DNA of 64,000 nt from Drosophila pseudoobscura (taxonomy: Eukaryota > Arthropoda > Insecta > Diptera > Drosophilidae): contig NC_046683.1 in assembly GCF_009870125.1 (NCBI RefSeq), positions 11,966,001-12,030,000 of the forward strand, in the 5' to 3' direction. Positions 1-11,132 of this stretch are shown in pieces (within the stretch, counting starts at the first letter, position 1; the number at the start of each line of letters is the position of its first letter). A program made the position numbers and the translations under genes. A model generated the notes under the pieces. It searched no databases, was not told the origin of the DNA, and saw nothing but the letters and a program-made list of their open reading frames with translations.

Positions 1-162
1 AAACTGGACCTGAACCTGTCCAATTTGATGCTCAAGGAGCTGGCTGGTGGGGCAGCGTGTGCCATTGAATCAATCCTCTATAAACTGATGACCACCGAGT
101 ATGCCCTGAAACGAGGAGAGGGCAAGCTCACTCTAGCCAAGAAACCGCTAGACAGACATTGA
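1..162 (+). CDS. SPEF1-type calponin-homology protein, 3' end (partial)
   Basis: The reading frame is open from base 1 to the TGA at 160-162, giving the last 53 residues, from KLDLNLSNLMLKELAGG to KKPLDRH. The first 40 residues align without gaps to the end of the CH domain encoded at 39231-39593 (17 of 40 identical by eye, including KLD, AIxS and LM). They also fit the last helices of the SPEF1/CLAMP CH domain, where 'RKVLxKLxFxV...' precedes a final hydrophobic helix. SPEF1 is a microtubule-binding protein of motile cilia and sperm flagella in vertebrates. The role here is inferred from the fold only. The gene starts outside the window. A poly(A) signal AATAAA lies at 321-326. The coding end is secure; the family call is fairly good because it rests on the paralogue as well. 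Confidence 0.7.
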   Translation, partial: KLDLNLSNLMLKELAGGAACAIESILYKLMTTEYALKRGEGKLTLAKKPLDRH

Positions 163-3100
163 CCAAGAGTGATTCACTAAAAGGTATCTGAATCCCTGAA
201 TCCCATGGACACAACCTATGGGACTACAGAAATTTATAACAATGGCAGTCTGCTTTTTCCAATCTAAATTAACAAAATGTGAAATTTTTAAACCGCAGAG
301 TAACCACAGAATCGAGCTTAAATAAATAAGTAAGCAAATTATATTTGTTGTTCTTCAAACAGTGCAAATTAATTTACATTTACAACCGTTTTGAGGCGAT
401 TCGGAGGGCACAAAACCCATTGCTTCGCACCACAAATGGTTTGGTTTTCTTCTGATGAATTTATGAGACATTGTCTTGTTGAACAGCGGCATTCGGCAAA
501 TTGTTGGCCAACTTGATTAAAAAATATGTGTACGAAAGTGGCAGACCTCTCACTGGAGGGTGTGTGTGTGTGTGGTTTGGCAAGGTGGAATTAGGTTCGA
601 GTTGGGCGGATGCGGAGTCGAGTAGAGTAGAGTCGGGTCGGGTGTTGTGTCGAGCTTGTAATGAGGCAGGGCTAATTAATTTGTATAATGTGCTGACTGA
701 GAGACGACGACTGATAAGTGGCCGTAAACACACAAAGGCATCGTAAACCATATGTCTGACCCCAACCTAACCATACCCCTCTCGCTCTCACTCTCAGAGC
801 CGGCGGCCAATCAATTAGAGGACCTAAACACTTGAGAGCCCCTCGATCTGGTGCTGGTGCCAGTGCCGGTGCTGGTGCTGGTGGCGGTGCTGGTGGCGGT
901 GCTGGTGCGAAGAGTAAAACGTTTATAGTGCGTGTAATCAGCTCTTAACTATAATTTATAAAACTGCATTTCTTGCACCGTCCGCACCAGTCCGCGTCAT
1001 GGCTCCGTGTGTTGTGTGTTGTGTGCAGCTTAACGCTTTTGGACTCTTGGGGCTCTGGCAACGCATCGGCACGACGGAAGCAATAAACTTCTGTATAATT
1101 AAATAAAATAAAATTAAAAATGTTAATGAGCTCTGATAGAGAGGGGGAGAGAATAGAACAGAACACCTCACTCATCTACTGTAATCATGGGTGAGTCGAT
1201 GAGTTGGCTCTCGGTCTGGGTCTTGGGGGCCTGGAACGCACTGCCTCCTCCCGACAACGCCCCTGTCCGCCCTGCCCGCCCAGCACCATCGGCTTGTAAA
1301 CAATTTAGCGTGTCTCTTCATATTATATCATTAAAATTAATACGAGTTTGGCGTGCCGCAAGTTATTCACTTTGGCCCCTTCAAAGTGCGTCTAAAAATG
1401 CTATTCACTTTACCCCCGCCATGCCCCAAACGAAACCTATGCGCCTCCTTCCCCTTCTGAAGCCTGTTCCCCCGCCTGTTCTTCAGGCGGTTAACTAATG
1501 AGACAGACTGTAGACTGTAACTAAACTGTTGAATGTGTCCGACAAGGCTCAGATTAACGCAGAAATTCATCGCAGCTAAATCGAAGAAGGTAATCGAAGA
1601 GATGTTATTATTTTTTAACTAGAGTCTAAAAACCTATTTCCGATCTGAGTCGAATGAGCAGAGATTACCAGATTGAGATGAAAGGAAACTATAACGATAG
1701 CCACAACAGCAGTAACAGTCGATAGTTGCATTAGCAAATGCACACCGATATATGGATCACCGCACACCAATGGCAGCTGTAATACCACCTTGGTCGGTAC
1801 CAGTATTTCTTGATACGAGTATGTACACATAAATATAGGGCTTCACCTTGATGGCAGCGCTTTCCCCTTTTTGGAAATTCAAAAAAGAGTGCGGCAATCG
1901 CTGAAAGTTCTGCTTAATTACCTCCATGAATCCGCAATCTTGTAACATCCATTAATACAAAAGGCAACCCACATAAATAATATTATTACAATTTAAAAAC
2001 ACGACGTCTTTTTTTGTGTTGACCCGCGCATTAAGTGACCACCTATAAAGTTGAATCAGAAAAACATAATTTATAAACTGGCCCATGTTTTAGCTAAAAA
2101 ATTTGTGCAATCTCTGGTTGCAAAACCAGGCTGCAAAACTCTACTCCTGTGCGATGAGAATCTCTTAAGCCGCCGCCTTGAGCCTGACAAGACTTTACTC
2201 TGGCGATGATCGCCATCCAGATCCAGTCAGCGCTTTCGATATGCAAATAAGATGTTGGGCCTCAGCTCCAGCTCCAGCGCCGGCCACTGCCACTGCCTCC
2301 GATCGACTTCTGCCAGCTGGCGGGCATTGTTGTGTTGGCCTAACACGACACTGACAAATGTTAATCCATTAAGGCCCTGTCAATGGGCAAATCTGTCACA
2401 ACAGCGAGTGGAGAGCGGAAGGCTTTGGAGGGCGAGCGACGAGTAGAGGGTATTAGTTGTGCGACCTTAGAGCGCAACTTAATTGGTGCAAGGTGCATTG
2501 CTCTTCGCCGGCATGGGCCTGGGATTTACAGAGACAAATGCGAATGCTAAACTTGGCTAACAACAAATTGGCAATCAGGCCGGGCCGTTCGCTTTGCCCA
2601 CTGGGCAGGTGTTGGACAACTTAATGCGAAGTCCAGCCGGCCAGAGCCAGGAGCAGAGTCTCTGTGCGGATGAGTATGTGGAGCCTGCGTAGAGCGCGTG
2701 CCGTGTAAAATGTTTTAAGTGCCTGCTCATTAATCGTAATCGTCTCTGGCTGTAACATATGCCGCTCCATCTCCTTCTGCCACGTCTGCTGACTTTTATG
2801 ATACCCTGTACGAGTACTTGTTGTATTCCTCAAAAGGGTTATCTACGCATCTACCAGCGAGTATCCGCTGGTCGGGTACGGACTACCTTTGGCCGGCAGT
2901 TGACAGGATCGGGTGAGCACTCCTTCGAGCTTTACTCGTTTGTCTAATTGAGAACAGGATAAACACCAAACCAAGCGCCTGCCTGCCTGCCTGGATGTGG
3001 GGTTACTCAGGGGCCCAACGCCTCTTTGTCATTTGTCAGAGTTCGTTTTTAGGTGTAAATATGTTAATGAGTGTGAATAATTTCCTAGAATTTTCTGTGT

Positions 3101-3624
3101 GTGTGTGCACACACTCGCACACTACTCGATTTGCCGATAGTCGTTGGGTTGAGTTCTAGTCTTAATTGGAATTGCCAAGGCATACCGACGTATGACGTAT
3201 GCCGACGATTAATTTCGCTCTGTGCGTAATCAAGTCAAAAATTTATTGAAGTTGCAATAAATGCGCCCAAGGCAGCGGCAGCGGTAGGGGCAGGGGAGCA
3301 CCACAGAGGCAGGCAGCAGCAGCACCTCGCTGTTTGCGGCTGGTGCAGAGACGGAGGGTCTCATTAGAAAAGCTTCAAAAGCTTTCGCCTGCGTGCGTTT
3401 GATTGGAGGACGTAGACGCTGAAGGCTTCGATAAAGTCAGCCTCAAAGTCAGACCAGACAGACGGCTGCTAAAGGTACACAGAGAGAAATTATCTCCTTG
3501 AACTAATGCCCGTACACCAAAATACCATCGATACAATATAAATTTAATTTAATGCACTCAATGGACATTCAACATAATTTGTATGGAACTGGGCCACAAA
3601 TACAAGACTATTCTAGCGATAAAT
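163..3624. other. Intergenic, no gene seen
   Basis: This stretch holds the presumed 3' UTR of the CH gene, a short GT run at 561-574, a GGTGCT/GGTGGC repeat at about 848-908 and scattered low-complexity DNA. Frames up to about 100 codons occur, but none has domain character. I see no RNA gene. Confidence 0.6.
848..908. repeat. GGTGCT/GGTGGC hexanucleotide repeat
   Basis: Imperfect tandem hexamer repeat, about ten units, with single-base variants. It lies in non-coding DNA. Confidence 0.8.
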
Positions 3625-4200
3625 TCACTTGATGACACCGTTGGCCATCTTGACCAGATCCAACATCGAGTGGGTGGAAGTGCCCATGTGGCCGGGCTGA
3701 TCATTTTGGGAACCCTCCTGTACCACGTCCCACTGGGGACGTTGCGGCTTGTCTTGGGTCTCTCCAGGAGCGATGGATCGATCTTCGTCTGCATAGATGG
3801 TGGCCACTACTGAGCCGGCGCCTTCGATCAGCGCCATCACCAGACACCCAAAAATCGCACTACTTGCCATCTGCCGGACACCCTGGCGGGCGGCGAGTAT
3901 GCCACCCGTTGCGGCGCCGCTCATAATCGTGTTCCAGGAGTCCTCCTGCTGTCTGTAGTGGACCAGCGTGCAGTCCACCGTGCTGAAGGTGGCACCCCAA
4001 ACTGCAAAGCTGCCGGCGATCCCGGGGGTCCTTAGCTTCACCGAAACCAGTCCGTCACTGAGCCGGCGACGCAGTCCTGCCGGGGCATCTCTGAATCCCT
4101 TCATATACTGGAACAGGGCCCCGCCAATGGTGCCCATCATGAAGGCACAGCCGGTATCTTCGACAATCCGTATGGGACAGGGCTGACGAATGTACTCCAT
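3625..4200 (-). CDS. Tim17-family mitochondrial import protein (paralogue)
   Basis: A single exon encodes 191 residues. The N-terminus (MEYIRQPCPIRIVEDTGCAF) is the Tim17 signature C-P-x-R-I-x-x-D-x-G-x-A-F. MGTIGGALFQ, KGFRDAPAG, GSFAVWGATFSTVDC, EDSWNTIMSGA, GGILAAR and ALIEGAGS follow in Tim17 order. Tim17 is a four-helix inner-membrane subunit of the TIM23 translocase, which imports presequence proteins. The core ends near residue 137. About 54 extra hydrophilic residues follow, longer and different from the usual Tim17 tail. The negatively charged N-terminal residues and the cysteines near positions 8 and 77 are kept, so the protein looks functional. The lack of introns and the isolated position suggest a retro-derived paralogue such as the Tim17a/b copies of D. 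melanogaster; I cannot say which one. Confidence 0.9.
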   Translation of the reverse strand: MEYIRQPCPIRIVEDTGCAFMMGTIGGALFQYMKGFRDAPAGLRRRLSDGLVSVKLRTPGIAGSFAVWGATFSTVDCTLVHYRQQEDSWNTIMSGAATGGILAARQGVRQMASSAIFGCLVMALIEGAGSVVATIYADEDRSIAPGETQDKPQRPQWDVVQEGSQNDQPGHMGTSTHSMLDLVKMANGVIK

Positions 4201-6281
4201 TCTGTACGCAATCTCACTATGACTTTTTTCTGTTTGAATTTTTTTTTTCCCAATCGTCTAACGTGTGTGTTTTCGAATGGATCCTGGGGTCTATATGATT
4301 TTAAAGCTAGTGCTGCCTATGACTTTTGATTCAAATCGTATAGGATCAAAGGGGAGTTGTGTATAAAAATAGGAAAGGTGTTTTCTTATAGCTAGGGGAG
4401 TGCTTTGGAGCTGATCTAGTCGTTACTCTTACTCGTTACTTTGCATTCAAGACCGAACGAGAAGAGAATGCCGAAATAAAAGTAAGCAATTTTAAATATT
4501 TAATTTCTGATTTTATTTCCGTATTTTATTACGTCCAATAATACTTATATATTTAATTAAAATATGTTGTAACATATTTATACATTCTATCACATTTTCG
4601 CTGTTCAGTGCATAAGATGGTGGTTTTCAGTTCAGGTGGTCTCAGTCGATGTCATGGACCATTTAGGAGCTCTATTTCCATTTCCCACCCTTGGCTTGCG
4701 GTTTTCTCAGACTCGTATCATGCGACAGCCGGGTTCCATATGGGCCTTTGGGGCATGGAGAGGCAGAGCAGTTTCACGTTTCACGCATGAATTGTAGCAT
4801 AACTTTTGTTGTTCTTGTGCAGTCGAGAGTCAAGGGGAACCAAGTCGTGCTATAAAATGCCGCCTTCTAAGTTTGGGGACCCCAGAGGGGAATACGCACA
4901 CGATTTTCCCAGCCTTAAATTTAATTCTCAATCAATGATTAATATTGCTTGAGTGAAGAAGCAATTAAGGTATATCGAATGAAGTTTAAAGACCTTATCG
5001 CCTCTGGAGCTCAACTATTCGAAGGACTCTTTCGTATTCACATATTCTTGCAATCCCAAAGAATTCCCGTGGAGAAAAAAACAAAAGTTTTGTGTGATCT
5101 GTTTTCAATTTGGAACACACATTTCGTACTGCTCGGGAGAGGCATGCCACAGGGCTGGGGAAAAAACAAACTGAAACAAAGAAATGAAACCCACAAAAGT
5201 CAAGGCTTATCTTTCCTGCTCTCTCTCCGTCTCTCCGTCTCCCTGTTACCTTTTCTCCCGCCTCTTACCTGGGTCAGTGAGGCATTGCCAATGGCCTGGG
5301 GGCTAGCAGTTAGCCTGGACTCCACTCCTTCTCCCACCTGCTGCCTGCTGCATACCCAGGCCATACCCAGATTCTTCGGCCTTCCGTCCCCCCCTCCCCC
5401 AAGCCAGGCATTAAATTTATTACTTAACAGAAACAAGGGCTACTCATGAGAGCCGAAACATTACATACCCTTGCGGAGACATACATAAACCCAAATATTC
5501 TTGTATAATTTTCAGAGAAGATTTCACCTGATTTTCTACATGTAGCAACATCTTTAAAACTGTCTAAAATTCGTAGTACCATCCGCTGTAAGGGCATCCA
5601 AACTTGACCCAAAAAAAAAAAGAAAAGAAAACCTTTCGAAAGGGTTCCGCAAAAAAGAAGTCGAAAAATTAAAGCAATTGCATGCTTTGCATAATTTCTG
5701 TAAACAAAGTGGTGCTGGTGGTGGCTCAAGATCCAAAGTGGTTTCTTCCAGCTGTCAGGGGCATTCGGTTGAAGGGTGGGGTATTCGATGGTGGGGGGGT
5801 GGAGAGGGGTGTGTCTTCTTAAGCTGCCAAGAAACGCGCGAAAATGCGAGTTAATCCATGGCCTGACTTTTGCCGCTTTGTTTTTAAGCTTCGCTGATTT
5901 GGATTTTCCCGCTCCCCATATCCCATATGCCATATGCCAGAGCATAGGCTATCGATTTACCAAATCGGAACACCGCTTCCCTCCCCTCCCTTCCCTTACG
6001 CCACCAGCTCTCTCCCTTGACTCTGTCAGTTATTCAATTTTTTGCCATTTTATCGTTCAAACATGGAAAACCTTTTAAAATCAGAGAGAGAGAGAGAATG
6101 AGCAGGGGGCTGTGGGCGTGTTTGAGAGAGAGAGAGGCTCACACATGGCCTGTCAGTGGGTGGGTGGCTGAATGGGCTCTGAGGCCTCTTATCAGTCCTT
6201 ATCGAAAGGCTAGCCATGGGGACTCATTCGTAGACTGAAAGCCCATGCGAAACCGTGGCATAATCGCAAGCTGCCTCCTGC

Positions 6282-6305
6282 CACACACACACACACACAC
6301 ACACA
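6282..6305. repeat. (CA)12 microsatellite
   Basis: A clean dinucleotide run of about 24 bases in non-coding DNA. Confidence 0.9.
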
Positions 6306-7289
6306 ATTGAAATACATTGACAACTATAATTGGCTATAAAACATTTTGGAGGGCCCTTGACGGACATTTCAATAGACTGAGGGAACTGCTGCGGCATGCT
6401 GGGTACAAAGCCCACCGACAAGCCAAGCCAAACCGAAAGAAAATACTAGCCAGAGACAGATAAAGATGGAGATAGAGCGAGAAGGAGACAGGAATAGAGG
6501 CAGAGGAATCAACAGAGCTAGTAGTAGTTTTTGGGAGCTGGGAATGTAATATAAGCAGGCTCTAATTACATCGAGTATTAGTCTAAATCCTATCCGTTCT
6601 GCATGTAAGCGAACGGCTCGGCTATACGCGTCGCGAGTCATGCGGCAGCGCCGCTCGGTCGGGCTGCGTGACTGCCTGGAATCAGCGCATAACAGGCTTC
6701 GGGATATCCAAAGGTGCAGGATAGTTTTTACTAGTCTGAAAGAATCATTTGAAAGGAGCATTTGATGGCCTCATATCCTTCCTGAAATGCCTGCCAGCTG
6801 TAGGTCCTCAATAGAGGTGAACCAATAGTTTCAGAAGGATTCGACCCCCCCATACCGCGACCACCTATGTGTCTACTGCCTTGTCCTGCTCTGTCAACCC
6901 TTCCCAGCTCCTCCCTCTCAATCCCTTTGATGCACGCGCCTTTTTTTTTGTTTAAACTTTTCAATTAAATGTTAATTATGTGAAATTGACATTGACCATT
7001 ATGACAGGTTGCGGAACCGCTCCTGGCCCAGTCCCAGTCCCCATCTCTGCCACTGACACTGCTTCAGCCCCTGTCTGTGCCTGTGTCTGCGTCTGTGCCC
7101 CTCCCCCCGAGGAACTGCTCGGCCTGGACTCCGCCTTCTTGCCCCTCATGGACACTTGCAACTGCAAATTTAATTTAATTGCATTTCATACGCCCATTTG
7201 GCTGCCACTTTGTGGTGGTTCTTGTTGCCGGTGCCGTTGCCGTTGCCGTTGCCGTTGGTGTTGTCGGTGCAACACTTGACTTATTTAGG

Positions 7290-7730
7290 CAGAGAGAAGC
7301 CTCGAGAAAGACAAGGAGACAAGCCGCAGAGAAAGAGATAGACGGACGCAGAAAGAGCGAGAGAGATAGTAGGAGAGAAGCAGAGAAGGCCCCTGTTTGG
7401 TGCAAAATTTTAATTGCCTTGAAACTGGCAACTTGCAACGCGTTCGGCCCAAATTTGGGAGCAGGGGAGCTTGTTGCAAGCATTTTGCCGTTGCGCCTCG
7501 CTGAACAGAGAGAGAAAGATAGATAGAGAGAGAGAGAGAGAAAGACAAAGCGAGAGCGATGGTCAGAGAAGAACTAAGAAAATAAAACGCAGATAAAAGA
7601 AAGCAGAAAAGGAATTAGAAGAAGATACAAAGAAGCACACAGGAAACAGGTGCAGAAAGGTAAAGTTGACCAGAAGAAAGAAGAAAAGAAAGCCGAAAGG
7701 GAACAAGTGGAATCTGAAGAAAGAATCTAT
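7290..7730. repeat. Purine-rich GA/GAA low-complexity block
   Basis: About 440 bases are dominated by G and A on plus, with a GA dinucleotide core near 7505-7545 and GAGCGAGAGAGATAG at about 7347. The composition resembles GAGA-factor and MSL-recognition-element DNA. Function is unproven. Confidence 0.6.
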
Positions 7731-10396
7731 AAAGAATAAATGGTATTTTTGATCCTTTTTGGTAAAAATCTCCCAACAAATGAGGGGGCAGACACCCGCG
7801 CACTCACTTCACAGGTACGCCAACCCCAGGCTCACTCGCTTCGCTTGCTCCGGGCCACGACGACGACCCAAAACAGTTAATTTATAATAGGGAGATAATA
7901 TATAGAAAATGAATTGGGAATACCTAAGTGAGAGGGAGATTCTTCACAGAGAAGACATCTCCACATTCAATCTCACTCTCCAGCCGAACCGGTGACGAAA
8001 GTTCAAGTTTATTATTTCTCGTAGAGCCATTCCTTGGGGTGTCATTCGAAGAGACATTCTGAGAGACAGTCGCAAACAGTAGCGGCACACGACGGACGCC
8101 CTTGACAATGATGGCAAACGAGCTCCCAATGGCTCCCAATAAGCCCAGAACTGAATTCAATCGCCATCCAAAAACCAAATCTCAGCTAAATTGCCCTGAA
8201 ACGCATCTGAAACGATCTGAATCCGAATCGAATCGAATTGAAACTATAAAAGGGGCGACAATTTAGACGTTGTCCGCGTCACTTCCCTTTGGCCAATGAC
8301 CAATTAAAGAGGAGTCTCTGGACTGCCTTCGGCACCGGCACTGGCACCGGCACCGGCTCTGGCTCTGACTCCATCTGATCCTCCTTTTCAGCTCCTCCTC
8401 GAACGTATGTCCATTCCCATTCACATTCGCCTTTGCGTTCGCCTTCGCGTTTGGGGGCTCCTTTTCCTGCCCCCTCGTTCACATTTAAACCGATTGTCAC
8501 TTGTTGCAATAAATTGAAATTGACCAACAGCGTGCGGCAATGTGCAACGTGCAACGTGCGACGCGTATCTTGTTGCAAGTGCTGGGGAATTCCGTTTCGG
8601 TTTCTGTTTCTTTTTTTGGGGCTTGGCTTGACAATAAATGTCAACACTTTGCGGCCGCTAATTTATTTGCGCGCTCGATGCGTTTCACCTCTCGCCATCA
8701 AAATGATTAAAGTGTTGTTGGCAGGGGCGAATGCCGAGATGGAATCGACTGGGGAACCCGCTAGCACTACTGGAGAAGTAAAAGAAAATCGCAGAAGGTT
8801 GCAAGAGATTAACATTGAGAGTTTTCATAGAAGAAATGCTCCAAAAATATTCCCAAACATATGCAGACAGAACTTGATCAATACCTTATCGTTTGTGGGG
8901 ATATTGGGTATGTATGGGTACTGTTTGCCTCTCAAGTATATGCTGCTGCTGATTTGTTGAGCAACCAGCTACCATCTACAAAGCAGACTCACACACACAC
9001 ACACACCGGCAGACAGACGGACACGCACTTGCACACATGTCCGGCATTATGGCCAAGAGCAGAGACCAAATACTTGAGCCAGGCCAAGTCCCTCCCCTGT
9101 CTTCCTGCTCTGTGTCTGTGTCGGTGTCTGTGGCCTCTTCTACCTTTATGATGAAGGCCAAACAAGTTGAGGTAGGTTAATTTTATTGGCCAAATAAGTG
9201 GGTATCAAATTTAATGGCCAACAGCGCGGAGGCAGACAAAGACAGCGAAGAAAGAAGACAGAAACACAGAAAACACACGGAAAACACACACAAAACACAA
9301 CACACACAAAAAATAGAAAAAAGAACGAGTCGGGAATGGGGTCGGGGTCGGGGTCGGGTCGGTCCGGGGAGGGTTAGGTGGAAGGGCCGCAGAGGGCGAT
9401 GGGTTGTCAGGAGGTGGTGGCAGAAGGGTGGGACAGGACGGGAACGGGTGCCAGTGCATAAAGCGTAAAAATGAGCCAAAATAAATAAGGAAAGCCGCAG
9501 ACGGCAGGCCCTTGCAACTCCAAGAAGAAGACAGTGGAACAGTCGAAGTGGAAGTGGAAGACGATGGAGCTGACGGCCCTTTGATTGATTGGCTGGCAGC
9601 GGAAGCGTGACGTCACAAACAGCCACCAGCAACAGCAGCAACATCAGCGGAGAACAAGGGAGGTCGGAATACATATGAGTTTGAGGCCAACATTAGACAA
9701 GATATTCAGATATTCACAGATGGCAGAGATCTTCTCTGAGTAAAGCAAAATATGATCGAAAACCAAAGAAATCATAGAAGAGTTTAAGCAAATGGAACAT
9801 TTTCGAAATGATCACAAAAATGAACCGATTATATCTTAGATGGTTCACATTTCATTCTCAAATCGAGATCTCGAACAACAGTTTTCCAGTGGGCACACAA
9901 GAGGCTTTTTATAAGAATATACGCATTCATCGTATATTAGATGTTCATCTATCTATCTAATCCGCTCAGAACTTATCGATCTTGGCCTCGAAGCGTCGCG
10001 ACTCGGACTTTCTTCTTAAAACCGCTATATTTAAAATAATCTATGTCTGCTATCGATATAACCCAAAAGCAATGCATCTTGAACATGGATCGTACAATTT
10101 TCAAAAGTTTCTGTGCACATGACCTGTGGAAAGGGGCAGCAAAAATTTGTGTGTGTTTAGGGGAATTACCCTAACCCACTTCCCACTTCCCAATCCTTCT
10201 ATTACTCACGCTCTCACCCCCTCACCGATGCTGATTGCTGGCCAATTGGCTGTGGACTTGGCTCAATGTTGGTTTACTTTAGTTTAGTCGGAGTTTGCTT
10301 TGGTTCGGGGTTTCCTTCCTTCTTGCACTTCCACTAACAAGCCGCCGCACGAAATTCTTCCGCAATTTTCACATAACTCAGCGATGTGGATGGCCA

Positions 10397-10442
10397 GGGG
10401 GGAGGGGGATGAGGAGGGGGATGAGGAGGGGGATGGGTAGGA
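10397..10442. repeat. GGGGGATGAGGA tandem repeat
   Basis: Three to four copies of a 12-base purine-rich unit, followed about 100 bases later by a CCAG tetranucleotide run. Confidence 0.8.
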
Positions 10443-11101
10443 GGCAGGGTTCACTCTCTGGCAGTGGGCAATTTTCACGCTGATTTCTCGCTGGGTTTTG
10501 GTTCCTCTCTGCGTATCAGCATCGTGTGATCTTCCAGCCAGCCAGCCAGCCAGCCAGCACAGCCAGCCAGCCACCCAGCCCCTCTCTGACGCATGATCAC
10601 GTTGGGCTTACGCATCATTTAATGGGTTCGTGGAGCGGTGCACGCGGTGCAAGCGGTGCCAGCTGAGCTGCAACTTGGAACTCCGAGTTGTTGATGGAAA
10701 ATGCAACAACAGGCCATGATCGGAGAGGGCTAGGAGAAGGCACCCACCAACTGGGCATACGACTTTATCACTTGCCCACAAAATATCTTCAATTGGTTCC
10801 ATTAAACTTAAGCTGCGATCCATGAGCACGTTTCTTGAGCCTCCTCCGCCGAGTAGATGTAGCAGCAGAAGTAGGAGTACCTTCCTTCGTGCGTTGCCAT
10901 CATCATCGTCATCGTCATCCACATGGCTACATGGCAACATGGCCCATGGTCGTGCCCAAAATTAACCTGACCAGGGCATGATCATGACGACGGAACGCAG
11001 AAAGAACGCGAACGCAGTCAGAGTCGCTGGCCCGAAGAGAGTCGAGTCGCTATAAATTCTATTGGCGTATCTATCTACACTATTTCTAATTTAGAACTGA
11101 G

Positions 11102-11131
<30 letters not shown>
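11102..11131. repeat. Poly-C tract of 30
   Basis: Thirty consecutive C on plus with no interruption. True length may differ because such runs are hard to sequence. Confidence 0.85.

Positions 11132-11132
<1 letters not shown>

Larger units (their letters stand above)
4201..8000. other. Intergenic, repeats and orphan TATA motifs
   Basis: Two TATAAAA-like motifs on plus (near 4357 and 4852) have no convincing coding region after them; the short frames they lead into close quickly. The rest holds CT/GA tracts (5219-5245, 6088-6100, 6124-6135), a CA run at 6282-6305 and a long purine-rich block at 7290-7730. No domain-bearing frame is seen. Confidence 0.5.

Noticed and set aside
4949-5449. 166-codon plus frame after a TATAAAA near 4852
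   Set aside because: It has no ATG at its start, and most of it is translated CT-rich repeat.
7924-8178. 84-codon minus frame with a hydrophobic stretch
   Set aside because: No promoter on that strand, no domain; the nearby TATA box is on the other strand.
8433-8960. 175-codon plus frame downstream of the TATAAAAG near 8246
   Set aside because: Low-complexity, cysteine/leucine-rich product with no domain; the frame runs across visibly repetitive DNA and has no supporting splice or poly(A) signals.
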